Assembly: GCA_001584585.1 (NCBI GenBank)
Contig: LSYV01000001.1
Coordinates: 275,069-339,068 of the forward strand
Source: Gonium pectorale
Taxonomy: Eukaryota; Chlorophyta; Chlorophyceae; Chlamydomonadales; Volvocaceae
Direction: 5' to 3'
Length of the DNA stretch: 64,000 bases
Below the pieces are notes generated by a model. It was given only the letters and a program-made list of their open reading frames with translations. It was not told the origin of the DNA and did not search any database. The translations under genes were made by a program, and so were the position numbers. Below, piece after piece: positions 9,981 through 21,117 of this stretch (within the stretch, counting starts at the first letter, position 1; every line of letters starts with the position of its first letter).

Positions 9981-10571
9981 TCACTCCTTCTCCACCACCA
10001 TGGCGGCGGCAACATGCTCAGCAAGGGCTCGTGCGTCGTACCGGTATATCGGCACGCGGATGGTGCGTCCGCCGCTGTTCGCAAAGGCAACGAAACCTAC
10101 GGTGCTCGCGGGGAACTCCAGCGTCTGCGGGTACTGCAGAACGAACGCCCGCCGCACGTACCCCTGCGGGACCCCCTCCTGCGCGCCGTGGAGTGCCGCA
10201 CCCGCGACCTCTCCGTCTCCCGGCTGCCCCCTTTTGAGGTGCGCTAGGAGAGCCAACCCCCCCGCACGTGACCGTCCCTCGTCGGCACCCTCACCGCATC
10301 CCCTGGCGCGCTTGGCCGAGGGGATGAAGCGTGGCGCGGAGCTCTGCTTGAGCCTCGGCTGGCGCGGCGCCTGATTCGCTTGCGGCACGTACTGGACGTC
10401 GCCGGGTGGGAACGGGGCGGGCGCCGGCGTGGCCTGGGAGACTGGCACCAAGGCAAAGCCGGGAGGCACCGGCTGCCCGATTGGCTGCGGCACGTAGACT
10501 GCGGCTTGGACCGGAGGGGCGCCTTGGTACGTCGAAGCCGCGTAAGCCGATTGGAAGAGCACACCGTACAC
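9981..10571 (-). CDS. Pro/Gln-rich ORF upstream of gag (unit 1 of array A)
   Basis: This 196-codon frame begins MYGVLFQSAYAAS, has a Pro/Gln/Val-rich first half (VYVPQPIGQPVPPGF), a basic middle with a KRARG patch and ends ...AMVVEKE. The second half contains LQYPQTLEFPASTVGF and TIRVPIYRYD. It lies upstream of gag on the same strand and repeats in units 2 and 3 with one change (Gly to Ser in the FPP.DVQY motif). It may be the true N-terminal part of Gag joined by an intron or frameshift, or a separate leader ORF. I do not recognise a family. Confidence 0.4.
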   Translation of the reverse strand: MYGVLFQSAYAASTYQGAPPVQAAVYVPQPIGQPVPPGFALVPVSQATPAPAPFPPGDVQYVPQANQAPRQPRLKQSSAPRFIPSAKRARGCGEGADEGRSRAGGLALLAHLKRGQPGDGEVAGAALHGAQEGVPQGYVRRAFVLQYPQTLEFPASTVGFVAFANSGGRTIRVPIYRYDARALAEHVAAAMVVEKE

Positions 10572-11603
10572 TGCGAACGGGTGAGATCAACCAGTCGGCC
10601 TCAGTTCAAATTTTGACTTAGAACAACATGAAACAACAACCCTACGTCTGGGTTCGCAACGCTTGCAAAGTTGATGAGCAAGCAAAGCATCAGCGCGTTC
10701 GACCTACGTACGAGAGTCGGCTTGAATGGCTGCTAGTTTCGCTGGTGGCCAACCGGCGATGCCGCACGTGGTCGCGACACTTCCCACTCGCAGTAGAGCG
10801 GTGTGGGGCTATGAGTACTCAAAGGTAAGACCTACTCACCTCGCAAAGAAACGGTGCGCCTGCTCGGTGACCAGAACCGCAGCAGCGCAATCACAACAAT
10901 TGTACACCAGGGCTACGCGTCCGCAACCCTGGCCCCGCGGCGACTCACTCGATGTTCGGGCCTTCTTCAAGGCTTCACGGCTGGGGAATGTCGCAAGCGT
11001 TGGTCCCTAGCAGCGGCGCTGAAGGTAGGGCGCAAGTCCGCCACGGATGTGCGCACCAACTTCCGACAGCGAACAGCCTGCTTGGGCGCGGCGATACCGG
11101 GTTAAGAACAGCGTTGCAGGGTTCGCGACGTCCTACCTCGCTGAGTGTCCGGTTTGGTGGAAAAGGTGACAGGTTGCTCGAGCAGCGCAAACACACGGGA
11201 CTTACACTAGTGCGTGGCCTCGATCTTGGGCGCGCACTGGGCTTTACTGTCGGCTCAAAGCAACACGTTGGCTAGGAGCCGTGAAGCGACGACACAAGCG
11301 CGCTTCCGGCTATTTAGGGTGGAGGCCAGAGGCCACCGTCCGACGAATCCTAACACGCTCGTCCAGATACTAACGACCTGGTTACGCCACCTGTTCACAC
11401 AGGTGTCTACACAACATGCGATTTACGCAACCTAGTATAAGACGCGGACATGTAATAACACGGCAATATGGGTTGACGTCGGGCTATCCCCGACGTTATG
11501 CTTGCACGCGACGTAAAACACACGCCGACACCCCAGTAGCACGCCAATGTGTGAGCTTTGGTCGCTAGCCCCACGGGTCGCAGCCTGGTTTATGTTTTTT
11601 TTC
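10572..11603. other. Upstream ~1 kb of the array-A unit (candidate LTR/leader of gypsy-1)
   Basis: No gene is recognisable. A hairpin is visible (ACGTCGGG, 5-nt loop, CCCGACGT, about 11,477-11,497), and an 8-T run at 11,595-11,602 marks the join to mid-gag. The same block occurs in every array-A unit, at 37,449-38,370/41,615-41,760, and inverted at 46,914-47,479. Its position directly upstream of gag makes an LTR or leader likely, but without a partner copy at the other end of gypsy-1 this is inference. Confidence 0.5.
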
Positions 11604-14430
11604 GCCAGGCGGGCGTACCACTCAGTGCGCGGCACCAGCATGAGCGACTTCCCCAACACCTCCCTCAGCGCAGGGTGGAGCCCCTCGAGAAACCGCTCCC
11701 CCACCTGGTAGCTGGTGACTTGGGGCGAAGGTGCTTCTAGAGGGTCAGCAGTGGGTCCTTGAACAGCAAGGGCGCCTGGCTGCCCTGCGTGGCCTCCGGG
11801 AACTCCTGCATGAGCTTGGCCTAGAGGGAGGACTGAAAGTGCTTCTCAAGCAGCGCGAGGTAGGACTCCAACAGCTGCTCTCCCGACAGGACCTCTGCGC
11901 CCTCTGCCACGTTCGCACCCGGAACCGCCACCCCGTACTTAGCCGCAGCCTCAGACATGAGGGTGTCCTTGTGGGCGCTGTACCACGTCTCATGCGAGCT
12001 GTGCGGGGTGGGCGATGCATCCAGCACCATCTTGACCTGTCCTGCCGTGAGGGCACCCTTATTGCGGAGCACAAACTCAGTCACACAAATTGAGCGGAGA
12101 GAGTGGGCATACTTGTTTACCCCCGCTGATTCGAAGGGCTCAAGCGTGGGCACGCGTGACGTGTACGTACCGTCTATCTCGTCGTCGCTCTCAACAGTTG
12201 CGCCTGCTGCGGCGGATTGGACTGGCAGCTGGGGGCGCGGCTTTTCTATGTGATGCAGAAACCTAGTCCACACAGAAAGGGCACTTACGTGCGCTGCCCC
12301 AGGTGCCCCACCACTAGCGTGAGACGCAGACCCTAGAGACTCGTTTGGCTGGCTAGCAGTATCAGCGCTCTCAGTTGAAGGGTGCGGCCCTGACGCGGCA
12401 CCTACGAGCGATGAAGGCTCGGAAACCTCTGCAGACCCGCTAGCGGATGTACGTCGAGACAGCTTTGCGGCCGCTCTGCTAACCTCCGCTGTGTCACGAA
12501 CCTGGCTAGACCTTAAGTGCGGTGCAGTCGCTGCCCTTGGCTGCGAACGCCGAACGAACGGGGGCAGGGGCGGGCCAGAAGACGGATCCAGCGCCTTTAC
12601 ACCACACTGCGGCGGTCCAGCAACTCGCGGCGGAAGCGAAGTCAGAAGTGAGCACTACCAGACAATGAGCGTTTCAAGACTACGGGCAGTAGTGAGCCAT
12701 GCACCAACAGGGCGCCTCAACACCTAGGCACACTCTCTGGACAAGAAGGCCGCAACGGGGCCTCAGCCTGCCAAACGGGCCAGGCAACACGAGCGACCAC
12801 GGGCCCGTCACTCCTTCTCCACCACCATGGCGGCGGCAACATGCTCAGCAAGGGCTCGTGCGTCGTACCGGTATATCGGCACGCGGATGGTGCGTCCGCC
12901 GCTGTTCGCAAAGGCAACGAAACCTACGGTGCTCGCGGGGAACTCCAGCGTCTGCGGGTACTGCAGAACGAACGCCCGCCGCACGTACCCCTGCGGGACC
13001 CCCTCCTGCGCGCCGTGGAGTGCCGCACCCGCGACCTCTCCGTCTCCCGGCTGCCCCCTTTTGAGGTGCGCTAGGAGAGCCAACCCCCCCGCACGTGACC
13101 GTCCCTCGTCGGCACCCTCACCGCATCCCCTGGCGCGCTTGGCCGAGGGGATGAAGCGTGGCGCGGAGCTCTGCTTGAGCCTCGGCTGGCGCGGCGCCTG
13201 ATTCGCTTGCGGCACGTACTGGACGTCGCTGGGTGGGAACGGGGCGGGCGCCGGCGTGGCCTGGGAGACTGGCACCAAGGCAAAGCCGGGAGGCACCGGC
13301 TGCCCGATTGGCTGCGGCACGTAGACTGCGGCTTGGACCGGAGGGGCGCCTTGGTACGTCGAAGCCGCGTAAGCCGATTGGAAGAGCACACCGTACACTG
13401 CGAACGGGTGAGATCAACCAGTCGGCCTCAGTTCAAATTTTGACTTAGAACAACATGAAACAACAACCCTACGTCTGGGTTCGCAACGCTTGCAAAGTTG
13501 ATGAGCAAGCAAAGCATCAGCGCGTTCGACCTACGTACGAGAGTCGGCTTGAATGGCTGCTAGTTTCGCTGGTGGCCAACCGGCGATGCCGCACGTGGTC
13601 GCGACACTTCCCACTCGCAGTAGAGCGGTGTGGGGCTATGAGTACTCAAAGGTAAGACCTACTCACCTCGCAAAGAAACGGTGCGCCTGCTCGGTGACCA
13701 GAACCGCAGCAGCGCAATCACAACAATTGTACACCAGGGCTACGCGTCCGCAACCCTGGCCCCGCGGCGACTCACTCGATGTTCGGGCCTTCTTCAAGGC
13801 TTCACGGCTGGGGAATGTCGCAAGCGTTGGTCCCTAGCAGCGGCGCTGAAGGTAGGGCGCAAGTCCGCCACGGATGTGCGCACCAACTTCCGACAGCGAA
13901 CAGCCTGCTTGGGCGCGGCGATACCGGGTTAAGAACAGCGTTGCAGGGTTCGCGACGTCCTACCTCGCTGAGTGTCCGGTTTGGTGGAAAAGGTGACAGG
14001 TTGCTCGAGCAGCGCAAACACACGGGACTTACACTAGTGCGTGGCCTCGATCTTGGGCGCGCACTGGGCTTTACTGTCGGCTCAAAGCAACACGTTGGCT
14101 AGGAGCCGTGAAGCGACGACACAAGCGCGCTTCCGGCTATTTAGGGTGGAGGCCAGAGGCCACCGTCCGACGAATCCTAACACGCTCGTCCAGATACTAA
14201 CGACCTGGTTACGCCACCTGTTCACACAGGTGTCTACACAACATGCGATTTACGCAACCTAGTATAAGACGCGGACATGTAATAACACGGCAATATGGGT
14301 TGACGTCGGGCTATCCCCGACGTTATGCTTGCACGCGACGTAAAACACACGCCGACACCCCAGTAGCACGCCAATGTGTGAGCTTTGGTCGCTAGCCCCA
14401 CGGGTCGCAGCCTGGTTTATGTTTTTTTTC
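11604..14430. repeat. Array A unit 2
   Basis: It carries the gag fragment at 11,821-12,273 (-) and the Pro/Gln-rich ORF at 12,808-13,398 (-). It differs from unit 1 by a G-to-A change near 11,768 and by Ser for Gly in the FPP.DVQY motif (near 13,230). The junction frame reads WYARLAKKNINQ, showing that gag is fused to upstream-block sequence. Confidence 0.9.
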
Positions 14431-17257
14431 GCCAGGCGGGCGTACCACTCAGTGCGCGGCACCAGCATGAGCGACTTCCCCAACACCTCCCTCAGCGCAG
14501 GGTGGAGCCCCTCGAGAAACCGCTCCCCCACCTGGTAGCTGGTGACTTGGGGCGAAGGTGCTTCTAGAGGGTCAGCAGTGGGTCCTTGAACAGCAAGGGC
14601 GCCTGGCTGCCCTGCGTGGCCTCCGGGAACTCCTGCATGAGCTTGGCCTAGAGGGAGGACTGAAAGTGCTTCTCAAGCAGCGCGAGGTAGGACTCCAACA
14701 GCTGCTCTCCCGACAGGACCTCTGCGCCCTCTGCCACGTTCGCACCCGGAACCGCCACCCCGTACTTAGCCGCAGCCTCAGACATGAGGGTGTCCTTGTG
14801 GGCGCTGTACCACGTCTCATGCGAGCTGTGCGGGGTGGGCGATGCATCCAGCACCATCTTGACCTGTCCTGCCGTGAGGGCACCCTTATTGCGGAGCACA
14901 AACTCAGTCACACAAATTGAGCGGAGAGAGTGGGCATACTTGTTTACCCCCGCTGATTCGAAGGGCTCAAGCGTGGGCACGCGTGACGTGTACGTACCGT
15001 CTATCTCGTCGTCGCTCTCAACAGTTGCGCCTGCTGCGGCGGATTGGACTGGCAGCTGGGGGCGCGGCTTTTCTATGTGATGCAGAAACCTAGTCCACAC
15101 AGAAAGGGCACTTACGTGCGCTGCCCCAGGTGCCCCACCACTAGCGTGAGACGCAGACCCTAGAGACTCGTTTGGCTGGCTAGCAGTATCAGCGCTCTCA
15201 GTTGAAGGGTGCGGCCCTGACGCGGCACCTACGAGCGATGAAGGCTCGGAAACCTCTGCAGACCCGCTAGCGGATGTACGTCGAGACAGCTTTGCGGCCG
15301 CTCTGCTAACCTCCGCTGTGTCACGAACCTGGCTAGACCTTAAGTGCGGTGCAGTCGCTGCCCTTGGCTGCGAACGCCGAACGAACGGGGGCAGGGGCGG
15401 GCCAGAAGACGGATCCAGCGCCTTTACACCACACTGCGGCGGTCCAGCAACTCGCGGCGGAAGCGAAGTCAGAAGTGAGCACTACCAGACAATGAGCGTT
15501 TCAAGACTACGGGCAGTAGTGAGCCATGCACCAACAGGGCGCCTCAACACCTAGGCACACTCTCTGGACAAGAAGGCCGCAACGGGGCCTCAGCCTGCCA
15601 AACGGGCCAGGCAACACGAGCGACCACGGGCCCGTCACTCCTTCTCCACCACCATGGCGGCGGCAACATGCTCAGCAAGGGCTCGTGCGTCGTACCGGTA
15701 TATCGGCACGCGGATGGTGCGTCCGCCGCTGTTCGCAAAGGCAACGAAACCTACGGTGCTCGCGGGGAACTCCAGCGTTTGCGGGTACTGCAGAACGAAC
15801 GCCCGCCGCACGTACCCCTGCGGGACCCCCTCCTGCGCGCCGTGGAGTGCCGCACCCGCGACCTCTCCGTCTCCCGGCTGCCCCCTTTTGAGGTGCGCTA
15901 GGAGAGCCAACCCCCCCGCACGTGACCGTCCCTCGTCGGCACCCTCACCGCATCCCCTGGCGCGCTTGGCCGAGGGGATGAAGCGTGGCGCGGAGCTCTG
16001 CTTGAGCCTCGGCTGGCGCGGCGCCTGATTCGCTTGCGGCACGTACTGGACGTCGCTGGGTGGGAACGGGGCGGGCGCCGGCGTGGCCTGGGAGACTGGC
16101 ACCAAGGCAAAGCCGGGAGGCACCGGCTGCCCGATTGGCTGCGGCACGTAGACTGCGGCTTGGACCGGAGGGGCGCCTTGGTACGTCGAAGCCGCGTAAG
16201 CCGATTGGAAGAGCACACCGTACACTGCGAACGGGTGAGATCAACCAGTCGGCCTCAGTTCAAATTTTGACTTAGAACAACATGAAACAACAACCCTACG
16301 TCTGGGTTCGCAACGCTTGCAAAGTTGATGAGCAAGCAAAGCATCAGCGCGTTCGACCTACGTACGAGAGTCGGCTTGAATGGCTGCTAGTTTCGCTGGT
16401 GGCCAACCGGCGATGCCGCACGTGGTCGCGACACTTCCCACTCGCAGTAGAGCGGTGTGGGGCTATGAGTACTCAAAGGTAAGACCTACTCACCTCGCAA
16501 AGAAACGGTGCGCCTGCTCGGTGACCAGAACCGCAGCAGCGCAATCACAACAATTGTACACCAGGGCTACGCGTCCGCAACCCTGGCCCCGCGGCGACTC
16601 ACTCGATGTTCGGGCCTTCTTCAAGGCTTCACGGCTGGGGAATGTCGCAAGCGTTGGTCCCTAGCAGCGGCGCTGAAGGTAGGGCGCAAGTCCGCCACGG
16701 ATGTGCGCACCAACTTCCGACAGCGAACAGCCTGCTTGGGCGCGGCGATACCGGGTTAAGAACAGCGTTGCAGGGTTCGCGACGTCCTACCTCGCTGAGT
16801 GTCCGGTTTGGTGGAAAAGGTGACAGGTTGCTCGAGCAGCGCAAACACACGGGACTTACACTAGTGCGTGGCCTCGATCTTGGGCGCGCACTGGGCTTTA
16901 CTGTCGGCTCAAAGCAACACGTTGGCTAGGAGCCGTGAAGCGACGACACAAGCGCGCTTCCGGCTATTTAGGGTGGAGGCCAGAGGCCACCGTCCGACGA
17001 ATCCTAACACGCTCGTCCAGATACTAACGACCTGGTTACGCCACCTGTTCACACAGGTGTCTACACAACATGCGATTTACGCAACCTAGTATAAGACGCG
17101 GACATGTAATAACACGGCAATATGGGTTGACGTCGGGCTATCCCCGACGTTATGCTTGCACGCGACGTAAAACACACGCCGACACCCCAGTAGCACGCCA
17201 ATGTGTGAGCTTTGGTCGCTAGCCCCACGGGTCGCAGCCTGGTTTATGTTTTTTTTC
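14431..17257. repeat. Array A unit 3
   Basis: The gag fragment is at 14,648-15,100 (-) and the Pro/Gln-rich ORF at 15,635-16,225 (-). It shares the unit-2 variants and adds one private substitution near 15,779 (C to T), so units 2 and 3 are the closest pair. Confidence 0.9.
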
Positions 17258-18336
17258 GCCAGGCGGGCGTACCACTCAGTGCGCGGCACCAGCATGAGCG
17301 ACTTCCCCAACACCTCCCTCAGCGCAGGGTGGAGCCCCTCGAGAAACCGCTCCCCCACCTGGTAGCTGGTGACTTGGGGCGAAGGTGCTTCTAGAGGGTC
17401 AGCAGTGGGTCCTTGAACAGCGAGGGCGCCTGGCTGCCCTGCGTGGCCTCCGGGAACTCCTGCATGAGCTTGGCCTAGAGGGAGGACTGAAAGTGCTTCT
17501 CAAGCAGCGCGAGGTAGGACTCCAACAGCTGCTCTCCCGACAGGACCTCTGCGCCCTCTGCCACGTTCGCACCCGGAACCGCCACCCCGTACTTAGCCGC
17601 AGCCTCAGACATGAGGGTGTCCTTGTGGGCGCTGTACCACGTCTCATGCGAGCTGTGCGGGGTGGGCGATGCATCCAGCACCATCTTGACCTGTCCTGCC
17701 GTGAGGGCACCCTTATTGCGGAGCACAAACTCAGTCACACAAATTGAGCGGAGAGAGTGGGCATACTTGTTTACCCCCGCTGATTCGAAGGGCTCAAGCG
17801 TGGGCACGCGTGACGTGTACGTACCGTCTATCTCGTCGTCGCTCTCAACAGTTGCGCCTGCTGCGGCGGATTGGACTGGCAGCTGGGGGCGCGGCTTTTC
17901 TATGTGATGCAGAAACCTAGTCCACACAGAAAGGGCACTTACGTGCGCTGCCCCAGGTGCCCCACCACTAGCGTGAGACGCAGACCCTAGAGACTCGTTT
18001 GGCTGGCTAGCAGTATCAGCGCTCTCAGTTGAAGGGTGCGGCCCTGACGCGGCACCTACGAGCGATGAAGGCTCGGAAACCTCTGCAGACCCGCTAGCGG
18101 ATGTACGTCGAGACAGCTTTGCGGCCGCTCTGCTAACCTCCGCTGTGTCACGAACCTGGCTAGACCTTAAGTGCGGTGCAGTCGCTGCCCTTGGCTGCGA
18201 ACGCCGAACGAACGGGGGCAGGGGCGGGCCAGAAGACGGATCCAGCGCCTTTACACCACACTGGGGCGGTCCAGCAACTCGCGGCGGAAGCGAAGTCAGA
18301 AGTGAGCACTACCAGACAATGAGCGTTTCAAGACTA
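17258..18336. repeat. Array A unit 4, truncated at array B
   Basis: The gag fragment is at 17,475-17,927 (-). This unit returns to the unit-1 state near 17,422 and has a private C-to-G change near 18,264. It breaks off after a GAGCGTTTCAAGACTA motif and array B starts at once; the remainder of the unit reappears only at 37,449. Confidence 0.9.
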
Positions 18337-21117
18337 GCGTCCCTGGGCTGGCCTCTGTCGCAGCAGGGGCCGAGCGAGCACCGGCCATTGCGCAGTCACA
18401 CACACCACGAGCCTGGACCGGTGGACAGCACCCGGGGCAGCGGTGACTCTCCAGCGCCGCCTCACACAGCAGCTTCCGTGCAGTTGCCTTCTCCGTGCCT
18501 GCCGCTGCTCGGCCAGGACCCTCCGCCAGCTGGCCACGCGACCCGCATCCGTGGAGCTGCCTGCTCCACCTCAAGCACAGCAACTGCCCCAGCATCCGAC
18601 GTCTCAGCCGCAGCCCTGTGCGCGGAAGCAGCGGCATGAACGACAGGAGCAGCACCTACAGAAACAGGGAGAGCTGCAACAGCGGTGCTGATCAAGGCTA
18701 CCGCTGCGTGTGTGATGATGATGAAACCCGGCCCTTCCGGTGTGGTGGCGATGCCCCGAGTGGTGGTGGCACTCAGGCATTGGGAGGGCTTTTGCGCTCG
18801 TACGTCGGCCCTCTGCGGGGTGAGTCCGGAGCTTGGCGCCCAGCAGTGCGATGGCCTCCAGCCGCAGCAGCGGCACTTACAGGCGCCACTACGGTGCCAT
18901 CCTTAGTCGACGAGGGCATCGCCGCCTGGCGCTCGCCAGGCAATAAGCTGCGCCTCGCTCTGTAGACCCGCGGCAGGGCGTTTCGTACAGCAGCGTGCCT
19001 GGACGGGGAAGCATCCAGTGCAACTCCACCGTCAGCGCTGACACGAAGGCGGCTTTCAGCCAACCCCTGTCTGGGAGCGTGGCAGATATTCCTGCACGTC
19101 TGGGCGCCCGTCCAGCCACTCAGATCGCCACTGCAGGGCCCGGTGGCCCCTCAACCAGCTCGTAGTGGGCAGCGTGCTGTACGGCCGCGATATCTTGCTG
19201 GAGGCAGAGCTGCCGCCATTACCACGGCCGACATCTGATGATTAGACATGCCGTCAGTAATTTGTTCCCTTGCACCTTGGGAGCATTAAACCCGGCAGGG
19301 GCAGCAAAGGGGCAGATTGTACGCATGCGGCCCGACGACATGGTCAGTAGACACCTTGTGCGCTTCACGGGTCATACATGCTTTGACACTATCTTGGAGC
19401 GATACAGATGTGCGCTGCGCTGTATCGTTCTGGTATGGGATGTTTCCTGGGTTGTCCAATAACCGTCTTGCATGCAAACATGTGCATGTTCTCTGAGACT
19501 ACACAGCAACCCATGCCACACTGATGGCGAATAGCTATCCTATTGAGTCCCTAATAGCATCCAGAAGCATGATGCCCCATTAGCGAAGCGTGTTCACCAA
19601 AGCGGCTCACGGCATGTCGGCTTTTGCTTCGTAAGCGTATGTGGAAACCACAGCTTACTGCCTAGATGCTATCCAACACTCAATCATGATTGAATGGAGG
19701 TGCGACGGGCCTTGCACTGCAAATCGTCGCTTCCAAAATGCGAGAGAGCATAAACAAGTTAGTTGTTTCCAGTTGCTATATTTATGGAGTATGCGCCTAA
19801 CAACTTCGTCACAGTTCAGGGCAACCAGCCGCAAAGAATGCCAGGGAATGCACGAACATTTCAGTCCTGCCTAGCATATGGTAGAGGCATAATTCTCCAA
19901 CACCAAGAGCAGTCTATTCCAGCAAAGGGGCCATGTCGCGGGCATGTACGGTCTGCGTACGGCAACAGTGCTGCGCTTCACCCTGTCCAATTTTGCCAGA
20001 TTAGTACCAACCTAGCGCTCTCTAAGCACATGGTTACTTGGGTTGAGGCCCTGTAATCATGCTATTTTCAATCAGTGTACAGTGCAACCCGCTTTCACGT
20101 GGGCTGCGGGGGGCAGCATGGCCGGCCAGTTTGGGTGGCACAGCACCCAGGACACCAAGCAAACCTGTTGTTTTACTTGCGGTATTGAGTGGCGCGTTCA
20201 TTCCGCCAATGTTGTACAGAGAGAGGGTCTTAGGGTCTCCAAGGGTATGGCAAGAATCGGAAAGCTGAAAAGAAAGCCACCTCGACGGACATACACACCC
20301 GAAGCCGCTACGATACCAGTAGGGCTAGCTGGTACAAGGCGTGGCGGGCGTTGGTACCGAGTAAACGGCCCCTCCCGTACCATGCATGGCAACAAACACC
20401 TCCTCTGGCCATTGGTAGCTGCGTGCAAAGCTCCCAACGCCAACTCGCGGCGCCGGGTCGAGTCCTCGCATAACGGCCGCTGCCCATGGAGACGGGCTGC
20501 TACCGCACAGAACATGGTCACCGGTTGGCAACATGGGTGGGGCTGTCCTCCAACAGTGGACAGGATGTCCCTTCGCCGGTCAGGCGGGCACAGTACAGTC
20601 GTAGCCAGCCCGGCTTTAGTCCACAAAGCTATCTTTGCAGAATGTCAAGCGCGTACAATGTCTGCTCATGACCTAGCAGCCTTGAAGAAGGCAGGGATGG
20701 AAAGACGCGTCAAGGGCCTGATCAATACGGAAGCGTGAGGCCGGCGCCTGGCATATGATTTGCCATTGAAGAATTGCCAGTACATAACGCCTTCGCGCCA
20801 GCCAGTTGCACCAGCCATCGAACACAAACCAACTAGTGCTGACTTGCCGGCAACGTCGTGCCTTACAGTTCATAGACAGTAACTTGCCACAGGGCCACGA
20901 AGGCCGCTATAGGCCTGAGCCTGCCGACTCCACACGCCGGGAGTACAAGCAGAAAGCGCCGCTGGCTGCCACTCTTCGGCAGCCTCCTAGCTGAGCCACT
21001 ACCGACACAAGTTGCAGAGGCCGTGCTGGATGCTGCTGTGCGCATGCCACAGCTGGCAGGCAGCGTGAATGGGCTACGAGATAGTTCTTACTCCACCTTC
21101 CGGGGTACTGGCGGCAA
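18337..21117. repeat. Array B unit 1 (short form)
   Basis: Short form lacking the 164-bp block. It has the perfect hairpin version near 18,924 (GCCTGGCG, CT, CGCCAGGC) and the CTGTGCGCGG variant near 18,616. It begins abruptly at the array-A junction. Confidence 0.9.
20118..20738 (+). CDS. Open frame in array B unit 1, coding status doubtful
   Basis: An ATG-started frame of 206 codons (MAGQFGWHS...) lies inside a longer open stretch from 20,043. It includes CCFTCGIEW with two cysteines, a basic stretch KLKRKPPRRTYTPE and ends ...KGLINTEA. Equivalent frames occur in units 2-6 (ending 23,519, 26,300, 29,245, 32,190, 35,135). Because the units are nearly identical through recent amplification, conservation of the frame is weak evidence for coding. 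No family is recognised. A similar RTYTPE stretch can be read on the minus strand near 47,610. Confidence 0.2.
   Translation: MAGQFGWHSTQDTKQTCCFTCGIEWRVHSANVVQREGLRVSKGMARIGKLKRKPPRRTYTPEAATIPVGLAGTRRGGRWYRVNGPSRTMHGNKHLLWPLVAACKAPNANSRRRVESSHNGRCPWRRAATAQNMVTGWQHGWGCPPTVDRMSLRRSGGHSTVVASPALVHKAIFAECQARTMSAHDLAALKKAGMERRVKGLINTEA

Larger units (their letters stand above)
1186..10571 (-). mobile_element. Gypsy-1: decayed Ty3/gypsy retrotransposon with DNA methyltransferase-like domain
   Basis: Read on the minus strand, the element runs gag, zinc knuckle, aspartic protease, a hydrophobic/proline-rich region, reverse transcriptase, RNase H, cytosine methyltransferase-like domain, integrase, integrase C-terminus and half a PHD finger. 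RT before integrase is the Ty3/gypsy order. At least six frameshifts or stops and one insertion (4,541-5,098) interrupt it, so it is a dead copy, although most domains remain legible. Its 5' part is the first unit of array A. The 3' end is lost at about 1,186, where the PHD finger breaks off next to the LINE fragment. Because the downstream LTR is missing I cannot define the LTRs; the upstream ~1 kb (10,572-11,603) is the candidate 5' LTR/leader. Confidence 0.85.
8777..18336. repeat. Array A: 2,827-bp tandem repeat of a retrotransposon 5' segment
   Basis: Successive copies start at 8,777, 11,604, 14,431 and 17,258, each exactly 2,827 bp apart; the fourth ends at 18,336. Each unit contains the C-terminal-truncated gag (ending after WYARLAK), its N-terminal part, the Pro/Gln-rich ORF and the ~1-kb upstream block. 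The first unit is contiguous with the rest of gypsy-1, so the array grew from this element. Units differ by only a handful of substitutions. Head-to-tail growth by unequal crossing-over or replication slippage after a first duplication is the simplest explanation. Confidence 0.95.

Noticed and set aside
10572..11603. Defined LTR of gypsy-1
   Set aside because: No second copy flanks the 3' end of gypsy-1 and TG...CA ends with a primer-binding site could not be established, so only a candidate LTR/leader is reported.
18685..18710. Clustered Cys/His-rich minus-strand frames in array B (His-His-His-His-Thr and Cys-Cys-rich runs)
   Set aside because: They come from GATGATGATG and GCAGC-type low-complexity DNA read backwards and do not form a zinc-finger spacing.
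20440..20475. Possible tRNA-like Pol III B box (GGGTCGAGTCC) in each array-B unit
   Set aside because: One mismatch to the consensus, no matching A box upstream at tRNA distance and no cloverleaf could be drawn, so a tRNA or SINE is not supported.
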